From: Streptomyces sp. HB132
GTDB taxonomy: Bacteria; Actinomycetota; Actinomycetes; Streptomycetales; Streptomycetaceae
Direction: 5' to 3'
NCBI RefSeq assembly: GCF_016909575.1
Contig: NZ_JAFBGA010000013.1
Span: 115,739 to 179,738 of the forward strand
DNA: 64,000 nucleotides
The notes under the pieces were generated by a model, which worked only from the letters and a program-made list of their open reading frames with translations, was not told the DNA's origin and did not search any database. This document shows positions 34,169 through 42,985 of this stretch, in pieces. The translations under genes were made by a program, and so were the position numbers. How positions within the stretch are numbered: position 1 is the stretch's first letter; each line of letters begins with the position of its first letter.

Positions 34169-35701
34169 ATGGCATCACGGCGGGACGAACTCAATGCCTA
34201 CACCTTCGCGAAGCGGAGGTTGGTCGCACAGTTCCTGCAGCCCCACCCGTCAGGCTCGGAAGAGGGCGCCCCGCGACCCCTTCGCGCGGTGGTGCCGGGA
34301 GCGATCGTCGGTGTGGTCGTCCTGGCGGTGTTCGGAGCCTGGGGGATGTTCAAGCCCGTGGCACCCCAGAAGTGGGACAAGCCGTACGAGAACGTCATCA
34401 TCGCCAGTAAATCCACCACCCGTTATGTGGTGTTGACGACCGACGGCAAGACCCAGCTCCACCCCGTGCTGAACATGTCCAGCGCCAAGCTCCTCCTCGC
34501 CGCGGACAAGGGCACGGTCGTCAACGTCGACGAATCGGTCCTCGACAGCGGCGAGATCCCGCACGGGGCGACGCTCGGCATTCCGTACGCCCCGGACCGC
34601 CTGCCCGACAAGAGCGAAGCGGGCTCCGCGAAGCGCTGGGCGGTCTGCGAGCGGCCCGGCGAGGGCGGCAGAGCCATTCAGAAGGCGGCGTTCGTCTTCG
34701 CCGAGCGCGAGCAGGAGAAGACCGAGGGCACGAGCAAGCTGCGTGGCGGCGAGCTGATGTACGTCGAGGGCCCGGGGCCGGACAGGACCCGCTACATCGT
34801 GGACGCCACCGGCAAGGCGTACGCGGTGGAGAAGGACGAACTGCTGGTGCGCACCCTCGTCGACCAGAACCCCACTCCTCAGCGGGTGACCGCAGACTGG
34901 CTCGCCACGCTGCACACCGGGGACCCCGTCACCTTCCCGGTCATCGACGGAGTCCCCGGCAGCGACGCGGGTGTTCCGGGGGATCTGCAGTCGGCCGACA
35001 ACAAGGTGGGCATGATCCTCGCCGCGACCGCGGGCACCAGGACGCAGCACTACGTGGTCCTGCCGGGCAGGGTCGCCCCGGTCTCCGACTTCGTCGCCAA
35101 GCTCCTGCTCAACAGCCGCCCCCTGGTGAAGCTGAATCAGGGTGGCGTGGCGAAGAACGTCAGCGCCGGAGCGTTCAAGCCCGGTGCGGCGTTCGGGCAG
35201 GAGAACGACTGGCCCAGGAACAAGCCGGTGACCGTCAACTCCGCGGGCACGGGGAGCGGAAGCCGCAACACCGTGTGCAACGTCCTGCGCGGCGTCTCGG
35301 ACAAGGACGGGGCCAGCACGCTCAGCACCTGGGTCGGCACGGGCTTCCCCGCAACGCTGCCCACCGGCTCCAGCAGCGCCTACGTCACCCCCGGATCCGG
35401 CCAGCTCTTCCGGCAGTTCAAGGGGTCCAGCCCCGAATCCGGCCCGCTCTTCCTGGTGACCGACACCGGTCTGCGCTACGCGATGCAGTCCAACGGCGAC
35501 AGCGTGCAGGGCGACTCGGGCATCGGCGAGTCCGGCACGAAGAAGGAGCGGGAGCAGGCCCAGCAGGAGGCGCAGCAGGCGCAGATCCAGCTCGGGTACA
35601 AGGACGTGGACCCCGCGTCCGTGCCCGCCGCCTGGTCCACCTTCCTGCCGACGGGCCCCCGCCTGTCGACCGGCGCCGCGCGTCAGCCGCAGGGCTCGTG
35701 A
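34169..35701 (+). CDS. eccB: Type VII secretion protein EccB
   Basis: A 510-residue core component. The N-terminus ASRRDELNAYTFAKRRLVAQFLQP is the strongly conserved EccB opening, followed by one membrane helix (about residues 46-66, VVPGAIVGVVVLAVFGAWGMF) and a large extracytoplasmic domain with the EccB repeats (TRYVVLTTDGKTQLHPVLNMSSAKLLL) and a YVTPGSGQLFRQF block. Two cysteines in the distal domain may form the expected disulfide. The C-terminal tail is Gln-rich then VPAAWSTFLPTGP, a typical EccB end. The mycosin gene follows immediately. Confidence 0.95.
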   Translation: MASRRDELNAYTFAKRRLVAQFLQPHPSGSEEGAPRPLRAVVPGAIVGVVVLAVFGAWGMFKPVAPQKWDKPYENVIIASKSTTRYVVLTTDGKTQLHPVLNMSSAKLLLAADKGTVVNVDESVLDSGEIPHGATLGIPYAPDRLPDKSEAGSAKRWAVCERPGEGGRAIQKAAFVFAEREQEKTEGTSKLRGGELMYVEGPGPDRTRYIVDATGKAYAVEKDELLVRTLVDQNPTPQRVTADWLATLHTGDPVTFPVIDGVPGSDAGVPGDLQSADNKVGMILAATAGTRTQHYVVLPGRVAPVSDFVAKLLLNSRPLVKLNQGGVAKNVSAGAFKPGAAFGQENDWPRNKPVTVNSAGTGSGSRNTVCNVLRGVSDKDGASTLSTWVGTGFPATLPTGSSSAYVTPGSGQLFRQFKGSSPESGPLFLVTDTGLRYAMQSNGDSVQGDSGIGESGTKKEREQAQQEAQQAQIQLGYKDVDPASVPAAWSTFLPTGPRLSTGAARQPQGS

Positions 35702-35712
35702 GGAGCGACGAC

Positions 35713-36954
35713 GTGACCACGACCCCCTCCCGGCGCCTGCTGACGACCGCGGCCGCCACCGCCGTACTGTTCGTCACGCTGCCCGTGGTGCCGGCAGCCG
35801 CGGACGACGCCACCCAGTGCACCTTCCCCTCGAAGAAGTACACGGGGCGGCCCTGGGCACTGCAACGCGTGCTGATGGACGAACTGTGGGAGCAGTCCAC
35901 CGGCAAGGGCGTGCGCGTGGCGGTCATCGACACCGGCGTGGACGTCAAGAACCCTCAGCTCACGAAGGCCGTGGACGCCGGCAGCGGCCGTAATTTCCTG
36001 GACAAGAACCTCAAGGACGAGAACGGCGCCAAGATCGAGCGCGGCAAGGAGAACGGCACCACCGACGTGGTCGGCCACGGCACCAAGGTCGCCGGCATCA
36101 TCGCCGCGCGCGAGGCGAAGGGTACGGGTTTCACCGGCCTCGCCCCCGACGCGACGATCATTCCGATCCAGCAGAACGACGCCGAGGGCCACGGAACCGC
36201 GGAGACGCTGGCGCAGGCCATCGACTACGCCGCCGGGCAGGCGCGCGCCGACGTCATCAACATCTCCCAGGACACGGCCAACGCCGTGAAGCCCGCGCCG
36301 GAGCTGGAGCAGGCGGTGAACGCCGCGCTGGCCAAGGACATCGTGATCGTCGCCTCGGCGGGCAACGACGGGCTGGGCGGAAACAGCAAGAAGACCTACC
36401 CGGCCTCGTTCGCCGGCGTTCTTGCCGTCGCCTCTTCCGACCGGAACAACGAACGGGCTGCCTTCTCCCAGTCCGGCAACTTCGTCGGTGTCGCGGCTCC
36501 GGGCGTGGACATGATCTCCACGGTTCCCGGCGGGGGGCACTGCTCCGACAACGGCACCAGTTTCTCGGCCCCGTACGTGGCGGGAGTCGCGGCGCTCATC
36601 AAGGCCAAGCACAAGGACTGGACGCAGAAGCAGATCGTCGCGCAGATCGAGCAGACGGCCGAACGCTCGATCGCGGGCCACGACCACCTGGTCGGCTGGG
36701 GCGTGGTCGACCCGGTGCGCGCCCTGACCGAGGATGACAAGCCCATCGAGGAGCCGGTGGCACACGAAGGTGTGAGCAAGGGGGAGGCGCCGGTCCCCGC
36801 GGCGATCCACCTCGGCGAGACCGCCGACGAGCGCAACGCCCGGCTCGCGACGTACGTGGTGGTGGGCGGAGCGGTGCTGGTCGCCGCCATCGCGGGCTCG
36901 GCCGTGGCCGTGCGCGACAGCCGGCGGAGGCAGGCACGACCGGGCGGCGCCTGA
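35713..36954 (+). CDS. mycP: Type VII mycosin, subtilisin-like membrane protease
   Basis: A 413-residue serine protease of the ESX complex. Seen: signal peptide (residues 1-30), the triad Asp73 (VAVIDTGVD), His122 (VVGHGTKVAG) and Ser283 (NGTSFSAPYVAGVAAL), two cysteines (C36 and C277), and a C-terminal membrane helix followed by RRR. GTG 35713 has AGGAG at 35701-35705; an in-frame GTG at 35698 overlaps the eccB stop. Mycosins stabilise the ESX complex and may cleave substrates. It is complete and appears active, unlike many degenerate copies. Confidence 0.94.
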   Translation: MTTTPSRRLLTTAAATAVLFVTLPVVPAAADDATQCTFPSKKYTGRPWALQRVLMDELWEQSTGKGVRVAVIDTGVDVKNPQLTKAVDAGSGRNFLDKNLKDENGAKIERGKENGTTDVVGHGTKVAGIIAAREAKGTGFTGLAPDATIIPIQQNDAEGHGTAETLAQAIDYAAGQARADVINISQDTANAVKPAPELEQAVNAALAKDIVIVASAGNDGLGGNSKKTYPASFAGVLAVASSDRNNERAAFSQSGNFVGVAAPGVDMISTVPGGGHCSDNGTSFSAPYVAGVAALIKAKHKDWTQKQIVAQIEQTAERSIAGHDHLVGWGVVDPVRALTEDDKPIEEPVAHEGVSKGEAPVPAAIHLGETADERNARLATYVVVGGAVLVAAIAGSAVAVRDSRRRQARPGGA

Positions 36955-37022
36955 TGTACGGGATGCGCGCGGCGGTCGGGAGCGGCATCGATGTGGGGGA
37001 AGTTACGTCATGGACAAGACAG

Positions 37023-37051
37023 TTGGACCTGTCAGGCCCATTGGCTACAGT
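37023..37051 (+). promoter_or_regulatory. Probable promoter of the WXG/second-mycosin unit
   Basis: TTGGAC at 37023-37028 and TACAGT at 37046-37051 are 17 bases apart, a good fit to the major vegetative consensus. The first gene of the unit starts about 80 bases later. The 184 bases between the mycosin stop and this gene hold nothing else that I can identify. Confidence 0.6.
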
Positions 37052-37138
37052 GATGCTATGGGGTCAGTGCTGTTTACGCGGGTGCGATAGCAACGCGCAA
37101 CGGCCTGAGCAAACGGGGAAACGGGGAGAGGCCGCAAC

Positions 37139-37591
37139 GTGGGTGAAGGAAAAGGTGATCTTCGGAAGGGCGTAGGAGCCCTGGAGAAGTTCCAGAAGAG
37201 CGTGAACGCGTTGCTGGCAGACCTCGAGAGTTCGGCGGCAGGGAAGTCGAAGGTCGCGGCACAATCCGTGTCGCGCACCGCCTTCAGCGGCCAGAACACA
37301 TGCTTCGCGGAAGCGGATGGTCTGTTCACCCAGTACAACCGTGTCCACGAGTCCCTCGTCACGCTCTCGAAGTCCCTCGGTGACCAGATCGAGTACCTGA
37401 ACCTGGGCGTGCACGCGGCGGCGGTCGGCTTCGACAACGTGGACGACGACACGCGGCGGCGGTTCCACGAGATCCAGACTCGTCTGAACAAGGAACACGA
37501 GCGGGCGCAGGACGAGAAGTCGGGCAAGCCTGAGCAGCCGCGCTCCGACGAGAAGACCGGCTCCGCCTACGACGACTTGGGTGACAGCTGA
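37139..37591 (+). CDS. Helical type VII-associated small protein without WXG motif
   Basis: A 150-residue, almost wholly helical protein (FQKSVNALLADLESSAAGKSK ... QYNRVHESLVTLSKSLGDQIEYL) with a charged disordered tail. It contains no tryptophan, so it is not a WXG100 protein, but its size and helical hairpin shape resemble ESX partners. The GTG start has GGGGAGAGG before it. Its stop overlaps the start of the next gene as TGATG, which strongly suggests that the products form a pair, as PE and PPE proteins do. No signal peptide is present. Confidence 0.75.
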   Translation: MGEGKGDLRKGVGALEKFQKSVNALLADLESSAAGKSKVAAQSVSRTAFSGQNTCFAEADGLFTQYNRVHESLVTLSKSLGDQIEYLNLGVHAAAVGFDNVDDDTRRRFHEIQTRLNKEHERAQDEKSGKPEQPRSDEKTGSAYDDLGDS

Positions 37592-39315
37592 TGAGTGACG
37601 AGAAGCAGCCGGAACTGACTCCTGCCGAACAGCAGAAGCAGGACCAGGCCATGGTCCGGATTCAGTTGGGTCAGACGGACATCAGCCGTGCCGTGCGGGA
37701 AAGCCTGGGTGGACTCATTCCCGGGGGCGGGGGATCTTCGGGACGGACCTCCTTCGAGGGCCACCAGATCAACTCGATGATCGACCTGATCGAGAACTCC
37801 CGGCCGGAACAGCTCGAAGAGGCGGGCCAGGCGCTTTGGAAGGCCCGGGACGCCATCAAGGAGGCCGCGGGGGAACTCCGCGACTTCATCAAGGGCGTCG
37901 ACTGGGAGGGCGAGTCCGGAACAGCCTTCCGTGACTGGGGCGAGGGCCTGGCCGCCCATGCCGACAAGCTGGGTGACTTCGCGGATGTGGCCGGCACACA
38001 GATCACGGTCGCGGGCACGGGCCTCGCTTCGGTGCGCAACTCCCTTCCGCCCCGTGACACCCGTCAGGTCCGCAAGTCCCCCGACGAGATCGAACTCCCG
38101 AAGCGGACCGAGGGCAACGCGGAGTACGCGGCGGCGGTGAAGGTCGAGAAGGACCGCCAGGAGGCCATCAACCAGGCGAGCCGGCTGGCTTCGTACTACG
38201 CGGTCTCGGAGGAGCGGCTGGCGGCGCAGGAGCCGCCGCGGTTCGAGAAGAAGCTTGATGTGGCGATGCCGCGGCCGCAGGCCTACGACGCGCCCTCCGG
38301 GACGGAGGGCGCGTCGGAAGGATCTGGGGCGGCAGGCAGAGGTGGCTCCGGAAATGTGGCTGGGCCGGCGGTAGCCGCCAGCCAGGAACATGTGGCGAAG
38401 AGCCGTGATGACGAAACCCCCGCGGCGGTGGCGGCTGTTCCCGAGAGGGGCACGTCGACGGAGATCAACAGCGTCGCGGCCCCTCCATCCCCGGTGACAG
38501 CCCCGAACACGCCTTCTCCCGCACCGACTACGGCCCCCGCACCCAGTGGAGGCCCTACTGCTCCTCCCATGGCGACCGGGTTCGTGAACCCCGTGAAAAG
38601 CAGTTCGCGGGGACCTCAACCAGCCGCAGGCGCGTCCAAAACTGTTGGCCAGCCCGGGAACAGCGGCGCGCGAACAGGGAGCGGCCCGGTGGCAAACGGC
38701 CGCGCCGGATCTCCCGTGGGGCGTCCCGCACCCATGGGTGGAGGGTCCACCCCAGGAAACGCCGCACGTCCGGGTGGCGGGCCGCAGTCTCCCACTGCCG
38801 GTCGGGCGGGGATCACCGGTGGCAGGCCCATGGCATCAGGCCCTGCCGGTACGTCCGGAACCACCGGCCCGCGTGCCGGCCGAGCGAACGGCATCGTAGG
38901 CGGGACCCCGCAGCGCCCCGTTCCAGGCGCGGGTACGTCTGCGGGAGCTCGTGGTGTCCCGCGCGGCCCGGTCATCGGAGCAGGCGGAGCTGCACGGACC
39001 AGCGGCCCTGCCGGCACGGTCGGTCAGCGTGGCGTCGTCGGTTCTGGCGGCACGGCCGGCGCGTCCCGCCCTGGTGGCCGAGGCACTCCCAGCACCAAGG
39101 GAGTTGTCGGAACACCCCGCGGAGCTGTGGGCTCCGGCGCAGGCGCGAAGGGTTTCACCGCCGGCGGGGCAGGCCTCGTGCGTGGACCAGCCGGCCGCAA
39201 GGACTCCAGGGACGAAGACCAGGACGACGGCACCCCGCGCCCGGACTACCTGACGGAGGACAGAGAGACGTGGGAGGCCGGCCGGCGTGAAGCCGCTCCT
39301 CCGGTGATCGAGTAG
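37591..39315 (+). CDS. WXG/PPE-like type VII substrate with long Gly/Pro/Ala-rich tail
   Basis: A 574-residue protein. Residues 55-170 are helical with a WEG turn at 105-107 (FIKGVDWEGESGTAFRDWGEGLAAHADKL), the pattern of WXG100/PPE secreted proteins. Residues 170-225 are helical and charged. From about residue 230 to the end the chain is low-complexity Pro/Gly/Ala/Ser/Thr with GRAGITGG- and GTVGQRGVVG-like repeats, ending in an acidic segment. Translation is coupled to the preceding gene. A secreted substrate or a cell-wall-spanning accessory is likely; which one is not evident. Confidence 0.78.
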   Translation: MSDEKQPELTPAEQQKQDQAMVRIQLGQTDISRAVRESLGGLIPGGGGSSGRTSFEGHQINSMIDLIENSRPEQLEEAGQALWKARDAIKEAAGELRDFIKGVDWEGESGTAFRDWGEGLAAHADKLGDFADVAGTQITVAGTGLASVRNSLPPRDTRQVRKSPDEIELPKRTEGNAEYAAAVKVEKDRQEAINQASRLASYYAVSEERLAAQEPPRFEKKLDVAMPRPQAYDAPSGTEGASEGSGAAGRGGSGNVAGPAVAASQEHVAKSRDDETPAAVAAVPERGTSTEINSVAAPPSPVTAPNTPSPAPTTAPAPSGGPTAPPMATGFVNPVKSSSRGPQPAAGASKTVGQPGNSGARTGSGPVANGRAGSPVGRPAPMGGGSTPGNAARPGGGPQSPTAGRAGITGGRPMASGPAGTSGTTGPRAGRANGIVGGTPQRPVPGAGTSAGARGVPRGPVIGAGGAARTSGPAGTVGQRGVVGSGGTAGASRPGGRGTPSTKGVVGTPRGAVGSGAGAKGFTAGGAGLVRGPAGRKDSRDEDQDDGTPRPDYLTEDRETWEAGRREAAPPVIE

Positions 39316-39340
39316 GTACAGGGAAGGTTCGGAAGTCAGG

Positions 39341-40600
39341 ATGACAGCAGTAATGAGCCAGACCCGCAAGCGCCGTGTGCCTCTCGGATTGCGAGGGCGT
39401 CTGCTCGGCACGATGGCCGCGGCCGCCGCCTGGAGTGTCGGATTCGTAGGGGTTGCTCCGGCTGCGATTGCTGAGGATGTGCAGTCGAAACAGTGGTATC
39501 TCGGGCCCATGCATGCCGAAGAGATGTGGAAGACGACCACAGGAGAAGGCATCAAAGTTGCTGTCATCGACTCGGGGGTCAACCCTCTGACGCCGTCTCT
39601 GAAGGGGCAGGTACTCAAAGGGTTCGATGCCTCGGGGACCGACGGTGACGAGTACGACGACAACGGCGGACACGGCACCACCATGGCTGAGTTGATTGCA
39701 GGAACGGGAAAAGGGGGAGGCCTGCAGGGTCTTGCTCCAGGGGCGAAGATTATTCCCTTCCGAATTACCGACACAGCGCTACAGAACCAAAAGTCCGTGA
39801 ACGCGTACGACACGCGAGATGCGATCCGATCTGCAGCAGACAGTGAGGCGCAGATCATCAGTATGTCGTTTAGCAGTGAATTCCTGACCTCCGAAGAGCG
39901 CGAAGCTGTGGAGTACGCGCAGGGTAAGGGAAAGCTGCTATTCGCGTCAGTCGGGAATAACGCGAAGAAGGGAAACAAGGAAGGGTTTCCCGCTTCGTAC
40001 CCGCAAGTCGTAGGTGTTGCTTCGACTGATAGCAGCGGCAAGGTCTCCACATACTCCCAGCATGGTGACAGCGTAGATATTGCGGCCCCCGGGGACGGAA
40101 TTCCAACGTGGTGCGACTCAAAGTTTGAGAAGTACTGCGACTCCGTGGGCGGCACCAGTCAGGCCACAGCCATCACCTCGGCCTCTGCTGCCCTGATCTG
40201 GTCCGCCCACCCCGACTGGACAGCCAACCAAGTCCTCAACGTCCTCTTCGACACGGCCGGGCGAGGTGACTGGGAAAAGGGCACGCTCAGCAACTACCTC
40301 GGTCACGGCATCATTCGCCCCGCCGTCAACATCCTCAAGGGCAAGGGAACTCCCGGTGCCCCGGACATCAGCCCTCTCACCAAGGAGAAGACGTCCGGAT
40401 CCACGGCGTCGCCGGCCGCTTCCGCATCAGCTTCGTCACAGCCCGAGAAGAAGGACAAGGCGGAGGATGCTTCCATGGCAGGCTCCAGCACTGAGAAGAA
40501 CGACGACAGTCAACTGGGCCTGGTCCTCGGCGGAGTGGCAGTAGTGCTCGTACTCGGCGGCGGTGCTTTCGTTCTCGTTCGCAGGCGCCGTACCGCCTGA
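39341..40600 (+). CDS. Second mycosin-type serine protease
   Basis: A 419-residue subtilisin-family protease. Seen: signal peptide with Arg-rich start (residues 5-44), triad Asp77 (VAVIDSGVN), His111 (GGHGTTMAELIAG) and Ser273 (GGTSQATAITSASAAL), cysteines C258 and C266, a Ser/Ala/Lys-rich linker, a C-terminal membrane helix (LVLGGVAVVLVLGGGAFVLV) and RRRR. All catalytic residues are intact. It is clearly diverged from the mycosin at 35713. Base composition changes within the gene: by hand count 31 of 60 G+C at 39841-39900 against 40 of 60 at 40201-40260. It precedes the two WXG100 genes. Confidence 0.9.
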   Translation: MTAVMSQTRKRRVPLGLRGRLLGTMAAAAAWSVGFVGVAPAAIAEDVQSKQWYLGPMHAEEMWKTTTGEGIKVAVIDSGVNPLTPSLKGQVLKGFDASGTDGDEYDDNGGHGTTMAELIAGTGKGGGLQGLAPGAKIIPFRITDTALQNQKSVNAYDTRDAIRSAADSEAQIISMSFSSEFLTSEEREAVEYAQGKGKLLFASVGNNAKKGNKEGFPASYPQVVGVASTDSSGKVSTYSQHGDSVDIAAPGDGIPTWCDSKFEKYCDSVGGTSQATAITSASAALIWSAHPDWTANQVLNVLFDTAGRGDWEKGTLSNYLGHGIIRPAVNILKGKGTPGAPDISPLTKEKTSGSTASPAASASASSQPEKKDKAEDASMAGSSTEKNDDSQLGLVLGGVAVVLVLGGGAFVLVRRRRTA

Positions 40601-40673
40601 CTGACCGCAGTTCCTCCCATATGCCTCCGGCGGTGACGCCGGACCGAAAAGCACCAGAAAGGAAGCCAGCACC

Positions 40674-41048
40674 ATGGCAGATCAGAAGCTTTCAGATGAT
40701 GCGCTCATCAAGATCGAGGGCGAGCTCTCCAGGCGGTTCGACTCCGTAAAGGGTCAGATCAAGACGCTGCAGGGGACGATCGACAGCCTGGAAGGCGCCT
40801 GGAAGGGTATTGGCGCCACCGCCTTCAACAGCAAGCAGGATGAAATCAACCGGAGGATGGGCAACATCGCCGTCCGGATGGCCAATTTCCAGGAAGCCAT
40901 CAAGGCGGCCCGAGTCATCTCGGGCAACACCGAGGACGAGATCAGGCAGGCCCTCCAGGGCGTCGACGTCGTCGAGGGCTACTCGGCCGGCGCGGAGGCC
41001 AAGACCGCGGCCATCACCCCGCCGCCCTCGGCGTTCAACAAATTCTGA
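40674..41048 (+). CDS. esxB: WXG100 protein, EsxB-like
   Basis: A 124-residue helical-hairpin protein with W43-K44-G45 at the turn (LEGAWKGIGATAFNSKQDEI). It lacks a signal peptide, as ESX substrates do. It is longer than the usual 100 residues because of a C-terminal extension after YSAGAEAKT. Secreted as a heterodimer with the next gene's product in other ESX systems; inferred here. AAAGGAAG precedes the ATG. In Streptomyces the pair is exported and affects development. Confidence 0.9.
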   Translation: MADQKLSDDALIKIEGELSRRFDSVKGQIKTLQGTIDSLEGAWKGIGATAFNSKQDEINRRMGNIAVRMANFQEAIKAARVISGNTEDEIRQALQGVDVVEGYSAGAEAKTAAITPPPSAFNKF

Positions 41049-41111
41049 ACCTTGCGGCATCCGTACCACGTACGGACCATCACATCGAACTAGATTGAAC
41101 TGGAGGACCGT

Positions 41112-41411
41112 ATGCCGACCAACGACGGCACGATGGTTGTCACTTACTCGAGCCTGGAGCAGGCGGCTGGTGACATCGACCGGCAGGGCAGGCAGCTTCA
41201 GGAGGACCTCGCGGCGATCAAGCGAGTGGTCGCGAGTGCGTCCGAGCTCTGGGTTGGCGAGGCCAAGTCGGCGTACGACGCGTCGCGGGCCGGCTGGGAC
41301 CGTGACGCCGAGGCGATCGAGAAGGCTCTGGCCGAGATCTCCCGCAAGGTGCGCGACGCCGGCGCCGCCTACCAGGGCGGCGACAAGCGGGCGAGGGCCA
41401 ACTTCGAGTAG
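41112..41411 (+). CDS. esxA: WXG100 protein, EsxA-like
   Basis: A 99-residue helical-hairpin protein with W47-V48-G49 (SELWVGEAKSAYDASRAGWDRD). Its C-terminus carries Tyr87-x-x-x-Asp91 (YQGGD), the general type VII export motif, which the EsxB-like partner lacks in strict form. It is 63 bases from its partner and preceded by GGAGG. A strong hairpin follows, ending the unit. Confidence 0.93.
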   Translation: MPTNDGTMVVTYSSLEQAAGDIDRQGRQLQEDLAAIKRVVASASELWVGEAKSAYDASRAGWDRDAEAIEKALAEISRKVRDAGAAYQGGDKRARANFE

Positions 41412-41430
41412 ATCTCGAAGAGCGAACTGA

Positions 41431-41473
41431 CAGGTCAGGGTGGGCACGCACGGGAGGTGCCCACCCTGACCTG
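41431..41473 (+). terminator. Hairpin terminator after the WXG100 pair
   Basis: Bases 41431-41446 pair perfectly with 41458-41473 around an 11-base loop, 20 bases after the esxA-like stop. The 150 bases between it and the converging terpene cyclase stop hold nothing that I recognise. Confidence 0.85.
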
Positions 41474-41626
41474 TGTCGTGAGCCCGTGTGCACCCGCAAT
41501 GAACAAGGTGCGAGACTCCGGCGCGCTGGGGGCGTCCTGTGCGCCATGGCGCACGCCGAAGGACCCTCCAGGAAGGAGAGGCCCCCGGTACGCCCAAAGT
41601 GTCCGCAGCCGCCGAGCCGGCTCAGG

Positions 41627-42700
41627 TCACCGCTCGTCCAGCAGGTTCCACCACCAGGCGACACTGGCGATCGGCAGAGGCTGGTGCGCTTCCTGTTCCT
41701 GGAACGGGGAGGCCGCACTGCCGGCCGGAAGGTCGGCGGGGTTCTCCGGATTGACGTAGCGGTTGGTGGTGAGGGACCAGTCGTAGTCGGCGCGGATCCA
41801 GGAGTCGCAGTCCGTGATCCACCGGTGAAGTTCGGAGCCGGCGTCGCGGAGTATCTGGTCGCGGAGACGGAGGTACAGGGCCATGGCACGGGTGTGCATG
41901 ACGGCGGTCTCGCTCACCGCTTCGTCGAGGGAGCAGTCTCGTTCGTAGGCGATCAGATCGACGATGTTCCCGTATCCCTCCTGGCTGCGTTGGCGCTCCT
42001 TGTGGTACGAGACGAGGTCGTTGGACCAGCCGATGATCGCCGCGAAGACCTCGACGAACGCGCGGACGTCGTGCCGTTCGTAGTCGGCCGCGGAGAGGTC
42101 GTATCCGTGGATGATCTCGCTGAGCGTCGAGAAGATCTTGACGCCGGAGGAGTCGAGCCGGACTGCCAGATGGTCGGAGAGGCTGGGAACCCGCCCGTGG
42201 GCGCCGTTCGCGGCCATCCAGATCTGGCCCTGTAGGTAGGCACGGAAGCTGGCGGCCCAGCGGGCGGTCTGCACGGGTGTGGTGAGGTCGTCGAGCCGCA
42301 GACGTAACTCGAGCAGTGCGGCGCTGTAGTTGTCGTCGATGGTGGCGGCCCAGGGGACTTCGACGACGCGTTGAAGCTTCGTGATGATGAGCAGGGTGGC
42401 ATCCGGGGATGCCGCTACCGGCCCCTCGTCGCAGTACTCGTCGTCGAACGCGAAGAGCCACATCAGGAAGTCGGAGGTCCACTGCAAGCCCGCCATACGC
42501 CCGGACGGGGCACCGCGGCTCGTGATCTCACCGACGGAGATGCGTGTCAGCCGGTCACGTTGTGCCCGGTCCGAGTAGAGGCCGAATCGATCGAGCCAGT
42601 CGGCCGAACGATCGTCGATCTCACGCCACCTCGGGTGGATCCCCGACGGGAGCGGGACCCACAGCTGAGGGATCTTCGGCGCTGGAGCTGGGGAGGTCAT
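41627..42700 (-). CDS. Class I terpene synthase (cyclase)
   Basis: A 357-residue single-domain terpene cyclase. All canonical residues are present: the aspartate-rich motif D86-D87-E88-Y89-C90-D91-E92, the pyrophosphate-sensing Arg181, the NSE triad N227, S231 and E235 with Lys234 (NDLVSYHKE), and a C-terminal Arg-Tyr pair (TTNRYV). It should be active on farnesyl or geranylgeranyl diphosphate; the product cannot be read from sequence, and it is not of geosmin (two-domain) type. It stands alone with no P450 or prenyltransferase nearby, inside the secretion locus and beside an IS remnant. The MEP genes at the window start supply precursors in general. Confidence 0.92.
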   Translation of the reverse strand: MTSPAPAPKIPQLWVPLPSGIHPRWREIDDRSADWLDRFGLYSDRAQRDRLTRISVGEITSRGAPSGRMAGLQWTSDFLMWLFAFDDEYCDEGPVAASPDATLLIITKLQRVVEVPWAATIDDNYSAALLELRLRLDDLTTPVQTARWAASFRAYLQGQIWMAANGAHGRVPSLSDHLAVRLDSSGVKIFSTLSEIIHGYDLSAADYERHDVRAFVEVFAAIIGWSNDLVSYHKERQRSQEGYGNIVDLIAYERDCSLDEAVSETAVMHTRAMALYLRLRDQILRDAGSELHRWITDCDSWIRADYDWSLTTNRYVNPENPADLPAGSAASPFQEQEAHQPLPIASVAWWWNLLDER

Positions 42701-42985
42701 GTACCGCCCTTTCGCATGTACGTAACCGATGCCTCTGAGACCCGGAAGTTAGCAAGGTGTAAGACGAACGGGTACAACTGATTCAAGCCGGGTTGGGCCA
42801 CGGGCTGGTGCCCTTGCTGTCAGGGAGCCGTGGCGTCCGGCTAGGTCTCCGGTGCTCGTGAATGGCGCTAAAGCGGTTGATCACGCCGTCTTTGCGCTTG
42901 ATCGCCCTGGGCGCGCAGGTGGCCCGAAAGTGACTCTTGTCAGGCATTGATCCGAACGCTGTAGGTTCAGGCTTGTTGATGGTGT

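Noticed and set aside
36955..37138. A 73-codon frame (36954-37175) between the first mycosin and the helical protein gene.
   Set aside because: It spans the probable promoter at 37023-37051, has no ribosome-binding site and overlaps the start of the next gene.
42783..42985. A minus-strand frame next to the IS630 remnant (KSHFRATCAPRAIKRKDG and so on) that could be another transposase tail.
   Set aside because: I could not match it to a transposase motif, and most of the frame overlaps the plus-strand IS630 helix-turn-helix. The interval may hold the IS left end, but no inverted repeat could be shown.
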